Positions 20,243-31,737 of a stretch of DNA of 64,000 nucleotides are shown in pieces. Position 1 is the stretch's first letter, and each line of letters opens with the position of its first letter. Origin of the DNA: Pohlia nutans (Eukaryota; Streptophyta; Bryopsida; Bryales; Mniaceae). The position numbers and the translations under genes were made by a program. Where the stretch lies: the NCBI GenBank assembly GCA_022496805.1, contig CM040094.1, positions 1,860,001 through 1,924,000 of the forward strand, given 5' to 3'. The notes beneath the pieces are model-generated. The model saw only the letters and a list, made by a program, of their open reading frames with translations, ran no database searches and was not told where the DNA came from.

Positions 20243-20810
20243 TGTCACGGACATAGAACCATGAGATGGGTATTGCAAAGACTAGGCCTTAAAACTAGAG
20301 ATATAATTATTGTGTCCAAAACTAGTTAGTGATGGGTATTGCCTTAGTAATGGATATTGCCACAGTGATACAATTATTGTGTGAAAACTAGTTCGTGATG
20401 GATATTGCCACAGTGATAAAATTATTGTGAGAAAACTAGTTCGTGATGGGTATTGCCACCGACATAGAACCTTCTAGAATACTTCTAGAAGTTCTATAGT
20501 TCCTTAGACTTTTAGGACCTTCTAGATACTTCCTAGGGACTCTCATAATTTCTAGGAAGCCCCTGCAGAAGCTTCCTTACTACTAGTATATCTAGGGGAC
20601 GAGGTGAGGAACTCCTCACTCTCGTCAACACAAGTTAGGAGCAACCTTGAATATTGCCTTGTCTTGAATCTTGATCAACTATCGATTTAGCTCAATATAC
20701 TTTCTTGAGAACCACTCTTGTGTACTATTGCACTTCTTGTTCTTGGGTCCTTGTTCATGCTCTTGTTCTTGTTCTCTTGTTCTTGTTCTTGAGTTCTTGT
20801 GTCCCTGACA
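20243..20810 (+). repeat. 3' LTR (568 bp)
   Basis: Same length as the 5' LTR. I count four differences, all in the third U3 repeat unit (about 20399-20425). Three of them fall within about 15 nt and match the neighbouring unit, so they may be one conversion event. Followed by the duplication TCAAT at 20811-20815. Confidence 0.95.
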
Positions 20811-20904
20811 TCAATAACCGAATCTCCTCTATAGGAAGTCCGTATTCAATAATTAAGCTCATAAAATGAATCCAATCATTCGGAGTCAATCCACTTTAGT
20901 TTAA

Positions 20905-21716
20905 CCCTTTAGTGCTCAAGCAACTACATTAAGGTCACTGTTGTGTCGAAAACGCAAATAACGAAAAATCCTTGAAGAATAGGATTTTGAATTGTGAAGT
21001 TTAGATGATGAGCGGTATAATATACATCTTCTAGAAAAGAAATTTTCAATTTGGAGTTGTGCAACTATCAAAATACCTTGCAAAATACTTATGAACAAAA
21101 CGTGAAAACACTATAAATACTTGAAAATACAATAAATACTAACAAATACAACACATGTACTAAGCGGTATTTCTCGTGTTTGGAAGTTTGTTATCTTATT
21201 TTGTTTCTTTGGATTGTATTCTCTTATTCATGTTCCATCAGTGTATGTATTTTGATCTTGATCCATGTACCAACTCATTTGATATTTTAACATATAAATT
21301 TTTGTCCTAAACCGTACATGGATAAGTCACTCTCATTTGTAAAATTCACAATAAATATGTGTAAGTCTGTTCTTGACATGAAAGATTGCAATGGAGAGGT
21401 GTTGACATAGGTCATTGTTGAACATCTTTACTTTCATTTTAGAAAATTTTACCCAAATTCTATTTGACTCTAATTCACACACCCTCCAAAATCTCATTTT
21501 TGAGTGTGCATATACGGTTCAAAGACATACTATGATCTTCCAATCCCACCATCAAATGATTCTCTAATTTTGACAAATTGTCTGCACTCCAAGTGAGAAT
21601 ACAATTGTACGGTTACTTTCTAATTCAATCCATTCTATTTATGATAGTATCAATCATAGTGAAAAAACTCAGTGAAAACTAGTGAACCCAGCTACAATAC
21701 CCAAAGCGTTAAAGGG
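20905..21716 (-). mobile_element. TTAA-flanked element, family A, copy 2 (812 bp, inverted)
   Basis: TTAA at 20901-20904 and 21717-21720. Left end CCCTTTAGTGCTCAAG; right end, complemented, CCCTTTAACGCTTTGG. Interior is the reverse complement of copy 1 at 5284-6086 with divergence. Lies 90 bp from the retrotransposon. Confidence 0.85.
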
Positions 21717-21720
21717 TTAA

Positions 21721-22439
21721 GTGAGTTTAGAAATTGAACTTATTAAGTGAAATCACATGTACAATTTAGTTTGTGCGGCAAGACAGATTTCAAGGCTCAG
21801 GTTTTGAAAACCAAACCTAAATCCAAAAAGAAAAGAAAGTATAATAAAAAATAAAAATTGGGATACCACCATTGTGAATAATGTTGAACTGGATTCATGA
21901 GAATCTATGGCACAGATTCTGGCAACTGATCGAGCATGGACTTCTTGTTTGCTGATTCTACTGATACAGCTAGTCCCAAAACTTCCTTTTGTGTCCACAA
22001 CAAAATAAGACAAAAAAAAAAGTCCCAAAACTTGACCGAGTAGAAATGAATGGGGAGAATTGACCTCTAGTTATAAATTGTCTAACTAAAATTGATAACT
22101 AAAATTGATAACTAAAATTGACACCTGAATGGTTGAATTTCAAAAAAAAAAATTGAAATGATAAAATAATATTGAAGAATGGCATGTGTCATGTCATAAG
22201 TGGTTGTATTTTTTTTTACCAGACAACACATTTAGAGCCCATGACAAAATGATTTTAGGATAGAGGAGACTATTGTTTGATAGCACTAAGAGAGGTGTAT
22301 ACCGTACATAACATTTTGGAACAAAAGTTTTCCTCTTTCAATGGCATTAACCGCTAAAGCACTACCGGTACTTTACATTTGGGGTATTTTATATTTTTAT
22401 TTTCATTGAAATGGCCCTTCCAATATGACATTCCCATTA
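21721..22439. other. Intergenic, no gene seen
   Basis: AT-rich. A 13-bp unit AACTAAAATTGAT is repeated three times near 22084-22122. Nothing else recognised. Confidence 0.5.
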
Positions 22440-22760
22440 GAGTTAACCGAAAAGAAGGCCTTGGAACATGCCTTTTCAACCTTCTTTCAAGCGTTCTTTT
22501 GAGCTCCCTTGAGCTATGTTTGGGTTGAATAGTGTCGTGTCATAACTTGTCCCCTTGTGGGCCATGGGCTTGGAGCTTTGGTAGGAGGTGTGGAAGTCAT
22601 TGCGAGGTGTGGAGAATAATGACAGTGGCTTGCTTTAGATTGTCTCCCAACTCACCTTGAACTAGTTTTCGGTCTATTTATATTTCAATATGAGTTCAGG
22701 AGGAGTTCAAGAGGAAATTTGCTAAAACTTTCCTCTTTGAGCTGACTTTTCGGTTAACTC
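22440..22760. mobile_element. 321-bp MITE with TA duplication, family L, copy 2
   Basis: Perfect ends GAGTTAACCGAAAAG, flanked by TA at 22438-22439 and 22761-22762. Near-identical to 12702-13021 in inverted orientation, so the family was recently active. Confidence 0.88.
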
Positions 22761-22762
22761 TA

Positions 22763-25182
22763 TTGTCTCATGAACTATAGTATCCATTTGACTGTTCCTC
22801 TCAAGAGTGTTGCAATTCCTCTCAATCACTTCATTTTTAGTATACTGAGAAATGATAAATAAATAAATAAAATTCACATCTCATCGTAAGATCTTGCTTT
22901 AGGATAGTATAAAAACATGTAAACATTTGAGCAATTTAACTTGCATAGATTGTAAGATATTACACTTGGAGTGAAGATAAAGGAATTATTACATCTTAAC
23001 AAATTATATGTTTTTCCCTTATGAATCCTTTTGGAATAAAGTTGATGTTTTTGGGATCATATTGGAGAGTTGTATTGAAAATTTGTAATAAATTACAAAA
23101 GAAAACAATTAATTTTTATACTTTAAAAATATTTAGTCGAAATTAGTATAAGACAAAAGGAAAAAATAGATTGCTAATAGTTCGAATATGGAATTAAATA
23201 GGTCAAAGCTAACAATGAGTATGTTCTAGCAAGAAATGTATACCCTATGGGTTATAATTTATTTGGCAAGATTGTGAAAATTTGACTTCAAAGATGAACT
23301 TTGTATATTAATTTCTAAAATTCTTTGATTACCCTCAATACTAGATTCTTCAAAACCCTCACAACACTATTCAAAATGATATGAATAAATGCTTTCCATA
23401 TAAACATACTTGTATTCTATGAAAGAAAAAAAATTATAAGTTTGTTTTCATTTCTTTATGTCAACTACTCAACTTGCCCAAATTGTTTCGGGCAGCATAA
23501 ACTTTTCTTTTAAGTAGGCACAAATGGAAAAAGAAAAATTATGTCCCCACACAACAAAAACATTCACGCATCTTTTCTTTGGTAAAGTTTTCAAAAACAT
23601 TTACTAAAATTGACTTAATAGTAACCTATCCAAATTTCCAATTGTGATTTTGGATGGAAATTGTCCTTTAGGGGTCAAAAATGAATTTGTAGTATTCAAG
23701 GTGGTAATCCCAAAGAAATTTCTAAGAGTGCATCGACTTGACCTAGCCCCATAGAATACTCCCACAAATGAAATGAGACCTTAAGCTTGACTTTCAAGGT
23801 GAGAGGTCATATTTCATTTAATCTCACCACTTGCGTCGACCAAATTTTGTGCAAAACCTCAAACTTCACACCACAAAAAACTTGAATTGTTGTTGTTTGG
23901 TTTTGGGTGCATAGCCTTCTGAAATAGAACAATGGTTTTTTGTTAATATTTTAATTGTCAAGTTTTGGGTGATCTATTTAGTATTCGTTGTAACTACCAC
24001 TATTGTAATTATTTGTAACCTTGCCTCTAAACAATGATGTTAGTTTATTATTTTTACATAGTACAAATTTTAATGTTTGTCTTATATACAATTTGGCACC
24101 ATTCATCCAAAGTGTATGTTACAAGGGAAACTATATGGCATCCAAAAACTTTCATATTTTCTCTAATGGTTTATAACAATTTCATATATTGAGCCAAGGT
24201 CCACTTTTATTTTTAAGTGGCAATCCAAATGCCTTCAGGCCAAAAGTGGCCAAATATATAATTGAAAACCCAAACAAATCAATGTAGAGTGTCCCAATCA
24301 TTGACTTGCATATTTTTGGAAAGTTTAAGATCATCTCTACATAATGGCAAGATCTTGCTTCTTTACAAAGAAGTTTAATTTTTTTAAGTTCCAAAGAAAT
24401 ATGAACAAACTTTTGTGTCCAAGGGCTTGTTCAAAATACGCACGAAAATACGATTGAAAATTGTCACACGGTTTAGCCCAGAATATAACTTATATACAAA
24501 TGGGTATACAAAGCTTAAACAAGCTCAACACATGATGTTTGGAAGCTTTATGTCTTTACATTCAAACACCTTTAGTCTAAACTCCTTTCATTTAGAGATA
24601 ATATTTGCCACTTTCTTGATTTTGTTCTAAATTTACATTCTTAAGTGTAAAGAAAGATCCAATTTTTTTGAATTGTACATCGTAGAAAAACTATATCGCA
24701 AACAATTAATTTTAACGATCATGGTCAATTTTAATGACTATAATGTTAAGGTTGCACCATTGGATTGTCACAAATTCCCGCATGAATTTTGTAGAATAAA
24801 ATGCAATTGAGACTTTTTGAAGATATATTTAGTTCTTGAATTTTGTGATGTAGAATGATTGACAAACCCAAATATGTTTAATGATTATTCTCATTCAAAA
24901 ATCCATACCACATCCATGTGAATAAAATCCCAAAAATGTAAACATGAAAGTTGTAGTATACAATAAATTGAATAATGTGAATTATTCTCAACTCAAAATC
25001 AATTGATGTTTGTAAGTTATTGGATTTCAAAGTTGAGCACACCAAAGATTTAATTTTGTATCCATTTTGAAAATAACTCCAATGCATATTTTTTTCTAAA
25101 CTACTTCAAATTGGCATTTTGTTCACATAATATTGATACACACCATTTAAAATCCATCCTCCTCAAAAGAAACTAAAGGTAA
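22763..25182. other. 2.4-kb AT-rich intergenic stretch, nothing recognised
   Basis: No coding segment with a known motif, no TIR pair and no tandem array noticed on either strand. Open frames are short and of low complexity. Confidence 0.5.
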
Positions 25183-25191
25183 AGGACCTCA

Positions 25192-25573
25192 GATAGATAG
25201 ATAGATAGATAGAAACTCCGGTCCCTTTCTAGCAAGTGGCCGGCGTGAAAAAAGTGTCTGTTCGTAATGTCAATGACATGGTGCCCATCGGACAAGGGGA
25301 CATTGGGACAATACTACTCTCCCCTTTCGGGGATGGACACTATAGTGACACACTATGCTAGTTCCTAGCTAGCCACTAGTGCCTTGAAGATACCCGACAT
25401 GGTATCCCCCCAAAGGGCTTTGGGGTACCCATACAACAAGGTCCAAGGACCCCCCACCATAGTTGGGTGGACTATGGTGGTGAACACCACGCCGGCATGA
25501 GGAATAGAACCCACACCCTCCTCACTGGGGCCATGAGCTCTAACCACCAAGCCAAGGCCCGTGGTGCCTATAT
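25192..25573 (-). mobile_element. tRNA-related SINE, apparently full length (382 bp)
   Basis: Read on the minus strand it starts near 25573. The pol III A box TGGCTTGGTGG is at 25544-25554, the B box GGTTCTATTCC at 25501-25511, and it ends in a (CTAT)n tail at 25192-25214. The 9-bp duplication AGGACCTCA flanks it at 25183-25191 and 25574-25582. A 5'-truncated copy with the same 3' end is at 31550-31694. Needs a LINE partner for movement, presumably one recognising the tail. Confidence 0.88.
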
Positions 25574-25582
25574 AGGACCTCA

Positions 25583-26221
25583 TCAATAATCTCAAATTAA
25601 AACCTATAAGTTGCAATTGGGGTTGTTGTTGTTGCATCCACATTGTACAAATTTTAAAACATATGTAAATTTTTTGGGGAGGTCACTTCCAAATATTATG
25701 TAACAATGTGCGAACAAAGATAGGCTCCAAATAAATCTTTGAAGATAATTTTTATATATGATTTACATTGATATAGAATTCTCACAATTCATTACAAGAA
25801 TAAAAATGAGAATATTCTTGAGATGTTACTAATTATAGTAAGAATTATTTTTATTTTTTAGGGTACTTTTAAATACCGGCTCTATTCACATGTGATACTC
25901 AAATGATACAAAGAGTGCCCTCCCCGAGGTAAAAATGAATAAATATTAAAAAATTTGGAAAATTAATTTTAAAACTTGAAAGAGAATTCAATCTTACAAT
26001 ATTAGACACTTTGAACTGAACATTATCACGTTCTTGAATATCACATTCTAATATGTGCACGAAATATTTGCTATTGTGTACACATGTGATTGGACACCTC
26101 CTAAATGGCAAATTATGAACCCAAGTACATTGGTTGCTAAAAGATAAATTGAAGATTTTTCAAACGATATAACAAAATCTACGTCAACACTAGTTTAAAA
26201 AAATGGTCTTTGGATATTAGT
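25583..26221. other. Intergenic, nothing recognised
   Basis: AT-rich without motif, TIR or repeat array that I can support. Confidence 0.4.
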
Positions 26222-26374
26222 CACCCTCCATAGAAAAACTAAACAAGCTAAAAATAGTAATTTGGGATCCTATGTTATAGAATGGAGTAAACTAATAAAA
26301 CTTGATTTCTAAGCGATCTAGGAAAGCCACCCCAAATTCTATTTTTGGCTTTTTTAGTTTTTCCATGGAGGGTG
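26222..26374. mobile_element. Small foldback MITE (153 bp)
   Basis: Ends CACCCTCCATAGAAAAACTAAA on the left (first 20: CACCCTCCATAGAAAAACTA) and a complementary end at 26353-26374 with a single mismatch. The middle also partly pairs. The target duplication is unclear (ATTA-like on both sides). Confidence 0.6.
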
Positions 26375-27830
26375 AGATTAATCCTTGAAATGCCCTTAGG
26401 TCCGTCTCTACAACCTGTATTTAGCCTTATGGTTATTGGATTGTAGTTTAATATATGAATTGTAATATATTTAGATATGCATATTATCATAATTGTTAAT
26501 TCTACTTTATATTGAGAAAGAAATATCACCAAATACAAAATATATTATATGGCCTCAAAAATGGCTTTCAGACCGTTTAAGGGTAAAGGAACAATATAGG
26601 AACATGCCACTATTGGCATTAACTTGGTGCTAATAGTGGCATTAGGCACTATACTCTCACACTATTTGTTAAAGACTGCAATTTCTACTAGTGTAAACAA
26701 TTGTATTTAAAGGCCTCGAATAGATATCAAACTCCTTGTGGGTTCAACATTAACGTGGTCTGGGCGCTACATCGTCTTAAGCTCCAAGTCCCACGCCTTG
26801 AATTGTTCTCTATCTCGAGGCGTTAGAAGTCTTCGAGACTTCACTAGCCCTTGTTCACTCGTCCCACTCCTCCACTCTTTCCAAAGCTATCTAAAGTGTT
26901 TTTTTACCTCCAATTTCTGTGCTAGATACAAGTACTTTCCAAATAACTTCTATAATAATCATGTGAAAAGTACAATTACCCTTTTACAAAAGAGGCAAAT
27001 AGTTTGGATTGGTACAAAATGAAGTGTTCATGCAAAAGTAAAACTCCCCAAAAGCAAAGTGGCTTTCTGATGAGAAAGGGTATAAAGTAGAAAGGAGTAG
27101 AGGACGTGCATGGCTACGTTTGTGGCCATTTTTGGGACACCTCAGCATTCTGCCAAAGCTGCCAAACATTAACTTAACTTAACCTAAACTTACCGGAAGG
27201 GACCTTACACTGATTGATCACAGGTCAGATTGTTTGTACATTAGAATCTCCCAAAGCCGGCGAATGACAAGATGAGTCAGGCACTACTGCAAACAAAATT
27301 CAATTCCCCCATCACTCAGTTTGCAAATCACATTTCAACTCTCAATTATTAAAGTGAAAATTGGCAACTCTTAGGAATATCCACTCCTTTCAAACCTCTC
27401 TCGAGATTTTTAATGGGTCCTGACAAAGATCAATCCATCATCACATCTTTTATTAATCCTTAAGCGTTCACACTACATTTACCCAATCAAAATTTCTCAC
27501 ATTTTAGAATATTTAATATTATTATTTTTTGATATTTTTCTCATGTAATGTATTGTTGAACCGATTTACACAGATTTTTCGCATAATTTTTTAAGGATAA
27601 TAAAAAATTTAAGATTTTTCAAAGTTTTTTTCTTGTAATAGTCTTATTAATTTTTTAAATTCTAAAATAGTATGATATTTTAAGGAAAATGTAATAGTGA
27701 TACACAACAAGGTGTAGGTGGCATGCTTCTCGAGCTCACCTAAAAAGAAATTTGGTTGAAAAGCTTTTTTTGCAGTGTATGTTGAACTTTTAGGGTTTAT
27801 AGCTTTAAAATGTTGTGAAAAAACACAATT
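26375..27830. other. Intergenic, no gene seen
   Basis: AT-rich. A short hairpin GCCACTATTGGCATTAA with its partner lies at about 26604-26645. No recognisable coding sequence. Confidence 0.4.
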
Positions 27831-27834
27831 TTAA

Positions 27835-28057
27835 CCCCTAAACGTCTGAACGTGCCTTTGCGGCCAATACAATACGTTGTATTTTGATTGTATTTGGAAT
27901 GAATCCACACCTCTAATGGGTTTGAGGTCAAGAAGTTGAAAGTTAGATCAATGCGGTTCTTATGACCTACTAACATCCCAATTTAGAGTTTCTTGTTGGT
28001 AGAAAATCCCAATTATACGACAATGTATATATACTATCCCCATGGGACGTTTAGGGG
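27835..28057. mobile_element. TTAA-type element, family H (223 bp)
   Basis: TTAA at 27831-27834; right flank TTAG at 28058-28061, one base off. Both ends read CCCCTAAACGTC (12 bp). The shortest complete member of the group in the window. Interior not obviously shared with the others. Confidence 0.75.
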
Positions 28058-28387
28058 TTAGCAATGTTGAAGAACAATAAATTGAACTAGAAAGTAGAAG
28101 ATACCTCCCACACTTTTGTAGTTGAGACCGTTTTCATTTGAAATTAGGAATTAGGTGAGAATTAGCATTTGACTGAAAAATGATCAAATTTAGCTCTATG
28201 GGGCTCTTTGCACACTTAAAGGTTAACGCGAAGTCCATTTTCTTTGGTCAAATTCTCAAAGACCATCAAATGCAAATCAACAGCTACACTACAATAATTC
28301 TTGTACTACCCTATGTTGTGGTCGGTTTCAACATTAATTAATTACTTTTTGTCCCAAAGTGCCACTTGTCATCTTGTGATTGGTTAA

Positions 28388-29609
28388 CCCCTAAAGGACC
28401 GGAGTGTTTTTCCTCCAAAAACACTCCAATGCTGCCATTTTTACTCCCCCATGCAAAAAATCCAAAAGAATGTTATTTTTTACCTTCTAACCGTAAGATC
28501 TTGTCCTAAACTATTTGAAAAACATACACAACAAATTTCGTTGATTTTGACCGCACGGATTGCAAGATAATTGCGTTTGATGGAAAAAAACACCCCAAAA
28601 AAACACATGCCCGAAAAATTCAGATGCGTTTGACCACATCTACATCAAAAAAACCTCACTACCGAAACTTGTCGCACTTCACTTTCACATTCTATATGAT
28701 GTTACTTAGTTGTGTACCAATTTTCGTTGCGTTTGGAGATGTTTAGGATGTTGAATAACACCTTGCACTTGTTGGGGGTTTAAAAGTTCAAAAAAGACTA
28801 TATGTTTTTGGAATTGCAATATTTTCGACTTTCTTTATTTAAAATATAAATCCGAGCGGTGAAACACAAGTGCATTCCACCCTCTACAACATGGCGAAAA
28901 AAAATTTGAAAAAAAAATAAATCTCCAAGTTTTAAAAGACATGTAGCACATTTTCTAAGAATTTTGGGGGTTAGGGGGGAAATAAAGGGTGAAGGAAGGG
29001 AATTGAAGTGCCAACCCATTCCAATGTTCATGACCCCACTAACTCTCAAGGTACACTGCCACGTGGCAGTCCCTCATTGAACGATTTTTATTTTTTATTT
29101 TTAAAAATAATTTTATTTTTCAAAATTTTAAATAATATTTTTAATTATGAAATTGAACTTTTAGTTTAAAATAATATTTTTAATTTAAAATAATACTTTT
29201 CAGTTTAAAATAATAATTTTTTTAATAAAAAATAATTTTTTAATTTTTTAAAAAATAATTTTTAATTTTTAAAAAAATATTATTTTTAAATTTTTTTATG
29301 AGCTTGGAAAACGGGGTGGTCTTCTGCCCCTACAGTCCACCCCATTTTCCACACACCGCCCATCTTGATGCCCCCCCTAAAATTCAACTATTTCTCTACT
29401 GCCCCGCTGCCCTTTCTCCCGAAAAAAACACATTTCCCCTTGTAACTTTCACATACAGTGTCGGAATTCAAAAAAAAAAGAATCCCCATTTTCGTGGCAC
29501 ATTGGGGAATCTACTATTAAATTTCCTTCAAAATTCGATTAAAAATGTGTTCACCGGAACCTACCCGATTCTCTAAATGTCCTAGTTAGGACACTTGGTC
29601 CTTTAGGGG
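28388..29609 (+). mobile_element. TTAA-flanked element, family I, copy 1 (1222 bp)
   Basis: TTAA at 28384-28387 and 29610-29613; 13-bp TIR CCCCTAAAGGACC. Homologous over most of its length and in the same orientation to 36207-37485. Contains a nearly pure A/T stretch at about 29080-29297. No ORF of interest. Confidence 0.87.
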
Positions 29610-29613
29610 TTAA

Positions 29614-30399
29614 GGGTGACATGGATCTCTCAAATTCTGATGCGGCAATTCAATTTCAACATCTAGCTGACTAAATTCAATCCTCATGTACGGTAATTCC
29701 CACTCTAGTTTCAAAATATTTTAATTCCAAACCAAAAAAGTTTTTTTCCAAACAACATTTTAGACTTCAAACAGACTTCCATGTGAAGATCAGACCGGTG
29801 TCTACAAAATTTGAAAAAAAGACTCTTAAATTCACCCATTTCGGTGAATCATTACTAGCTCCCGACTTTCCAAGACTTCCACCGATACATGGAAGGAGGC
29901 CCTAAGAGCTTTATTTTCTTCTATGGTCCCCATTTAATTTGGAAAGCCTTTTAGCAGATAGACCACTTGAGATTAGTATTTTACTTCTAGATACCAACCA
30001 AGAACACAAAATTGACATGTCATATGAGATAACAACCTTGACCTCCTAATCAAATAATGAGACCTAAAGGCAACCTCGAATAGCAACTATGAAACATCGT
30101 CATCATCCCTTTCACGACTACTAATCCATTGATCCAAAAACTTCGTTGATTGGAATATAAGAACATTCATTCAACTCTCTCATTGAATTACAAAACAAGG
30201 CTCGGTTCAAAACTGATTGGAACTCTACTGTACAGCTACGGAGCCCCATTCCTAACGGTAATCTACACAGCAGAGAACATTCTCTTCGCAACATCTACAC
30301 ATTCCTCAGCAAAATCTACGTCACATGTACATCCTCTATACACCAAAAGCCAGGATGAAGCACGAAACCCTAATTCACGCCCTTCTCCAAAGACTTTCT
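29614..30399. other. Intergenic and presumed 3' flank of the minus-strand gene
   Basis: No coding sequence recognised. The part nearest 30399 is likely 3' UTR of the gene at 30528-31328. Confidence 0.4.
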
Positions 30400-30511
30400 G
30401 CAATCCAGTTTGCCTTCAACCAAATCTCCCGTTCGCACAACAGCATTTGCGCAATCCAGTTCGCCTTCAACCAAATCTCCCGTTCGCACAACAGCATTTG
30501 CGCAATCTCCC
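30400..30511. repeat. 51-bp tandem duplication in the 3' UTR
   Basis: Units start at 30400 and 30451 with GCAATCCAGT, and a partial third starts at 30502. Only about one mismatch between the two full copies. It lies immediately past the stop codon of the minus-strand gene. Confidence 0.85.
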
Positions 30512-30527
30512 GTTTGAAAATTTGTGT

Positions 30528-31328
30528 TCATTCCGCAGTTTGAAACTCGGGTTCCCGCGCGGCCAAGTTGCGTTGCGGGCTAAAATACTCGTCGTCGTCG
30601 TCGTCGTCGTTGTCAGCAAGCTCCTCCAGCGAGAATTCCACTTGCTTGCCATTCTCGTCGTAGAGAATCATCCCGGAAAACGAGAGCGGCTTGCACCGCC
30701 GTCCTTTCGGAATGGTGCGTTGCCACACAGGCGCTGCTGCTACTTCCTCGTCGACGCTCCCATAGCCACTACTACTACTACTACTACTACTTGCAACACT
30801 GCGAGGACTCACCTCTCCTTTTCCCTCTTCCTCTTCCTCGTGGAGCACCACCGGTCCTTTGATCGCACACATCCCCATTCTAACTCCCGGAGCGTTCAAA
30901 AACACACAAAGCTATCGGATTCAAGGGCCTCAAGTAGCGATGCGGAAACGAGGAGGGATATGATATGATATTGAAAACTTACCTTTGCGGACACGGAGTG
31001 ATCGCCGGGTTGGTATGAAAAGACCAGGAGAATCGAATATTGAGCTGCTTTGGAACCCGGGAATGTTGAGAAAAGTGATTGGTGAGGGTGATGTGGGCGT
31101 TGCTGGGTGGCTATGGCGGTGTGGCGGATGGAGGAACGGCGTTTTCATTGATTGTTGAGGAGTGATGGTGCCACTTTTCCATTGCTGATGCATCACACGC
31201 GGCAGTTTCTTTCCCTTCCTGTTCGCGAGGAGAGAAACATGGGGCGAAGTTGCCAGAGTGGCTGTGGGAGTTCTAGAATCTAAGGGTTGGGACCGGTTCA
31301 CACGGGGAGGGCGAACCAACCCCCACAT
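30528..31328 (-). CDS. Two-exon gene, 233-aa plant protein of unknown function
   Basis: Exon 1 is 31328-30983, exon 2 is 30883-30528, with a 99-bp intron (donor GTAAGT, acceptor GGGAG); phases fit and the join gives 702 nt. ATG 31328 is the first after an in-frame TGA at 31338-31340; Met at residue 46 or 61 is also possible. Residues 80-115 are Ser/Pro-rich and end RRSLRVRK. The C-terminal half has an acidic stretch, a Ser run from (TAC)n, then WQRTIPKGRRCKPLSFSGM and YDENGKQV, which resembles a short motif in small plant proteins of unknown role, and an Asp run from (GTC)n. No membrane segment. I cannot name a function. Confidence 0.75.
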
Positions 31329-31340
31329 TAGGACCTGTCA

Positions 31341-31536
31341 ATTTTCAGGTTTTCTCATTTTGAAGGTATGGGTGATTTTTTTGGAAATTTTAATTCTATA
31401 TTTGGGGTCTGCGATCTCAAGTTAGTGTAGGGCAACCTACCATGTTCAAAAATAGGGGCAAGTTTTTGTTTTTGTTTTTTATCTTTGGTCCCAGTGTGGG
31501 GGTTGGTTCTCCCAATTCGGTTCACACTATGGGCGC
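31341..31536. promoter_or_regulatory. Upstream region of the minus-strand gene
   Basis: About 200 bp between the first ATG and the SINE copy. It should hold the promoter or 5' UTR, but I see no clear TATA box on the minus strand. Confidence 0.35.
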
Positions 31537-31549
31537 AGAGGTTTTTGCA

Positions 31550-31694
31550 GATAGATGGATAGATAGAAACTCCGGTCCCTTTATAGGGCCGGCGTGAATA
31601 TAGTGTCTGTTCGTTTGGTTAATGAGCCAATGTCCATCAGACAAAGGACCCCTAAGACCAAACTACTCACCCCTTTCGGGAATACACTTTTGGA
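31550..31694 (-). mobile_element. 5'-truncated SINE copy
   Basis: 145 bp matching the 3' part of the SINE at 25192-25573, including GAAACTCCGGTCCCTTT and the (CTAT)n tail. Flanked by a perfect 13-bp duplication AGAGGTTTTTGCA at 31537-31549 and 31695-31707. Truncation and duplication size fit LINE-driven target-primed insertion. Confidence 0.9.
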
Positions 31695-31737
31695 AGAGGT
31701 TTTTGCAATTCATGGCCAATTCATGGCGAGGGCTTAA

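Larger units (their letters stand above)
14238..20810 (+). mobile_element. Chromodomain Ty3/gypsy LTR retrotransposon (6573 bp)
   Basis: Two 568-bp LTRs (TGTCA...TGACA) bound a 5.4-kb interior, with target duplication TCAAT at 14233-14237 and 20811-20815. Order: 5' LTR, PBS, structured leader, gag with zinc knuckle, protease, RT, RNase H, integrase with C-terminal chromodomain, third ORF, polypurine tract, 3' LTR. Protease-RT-RH-IN order defines Ty3/gypsy; the chromodomain makes it a chromovirus. LTRs differ at 4 sites, all within one repeat unit, so insertion is recent, yet gag and pol are broken. Confidence 0.97.

Noticed and set aside
30150..30968. 272-codon plus-strand frame
   Set aside because: Opposite strand of the spliced minus gene; its repetitive Val/Thr runs come from the (GTC)n and (TAC)n tracts.
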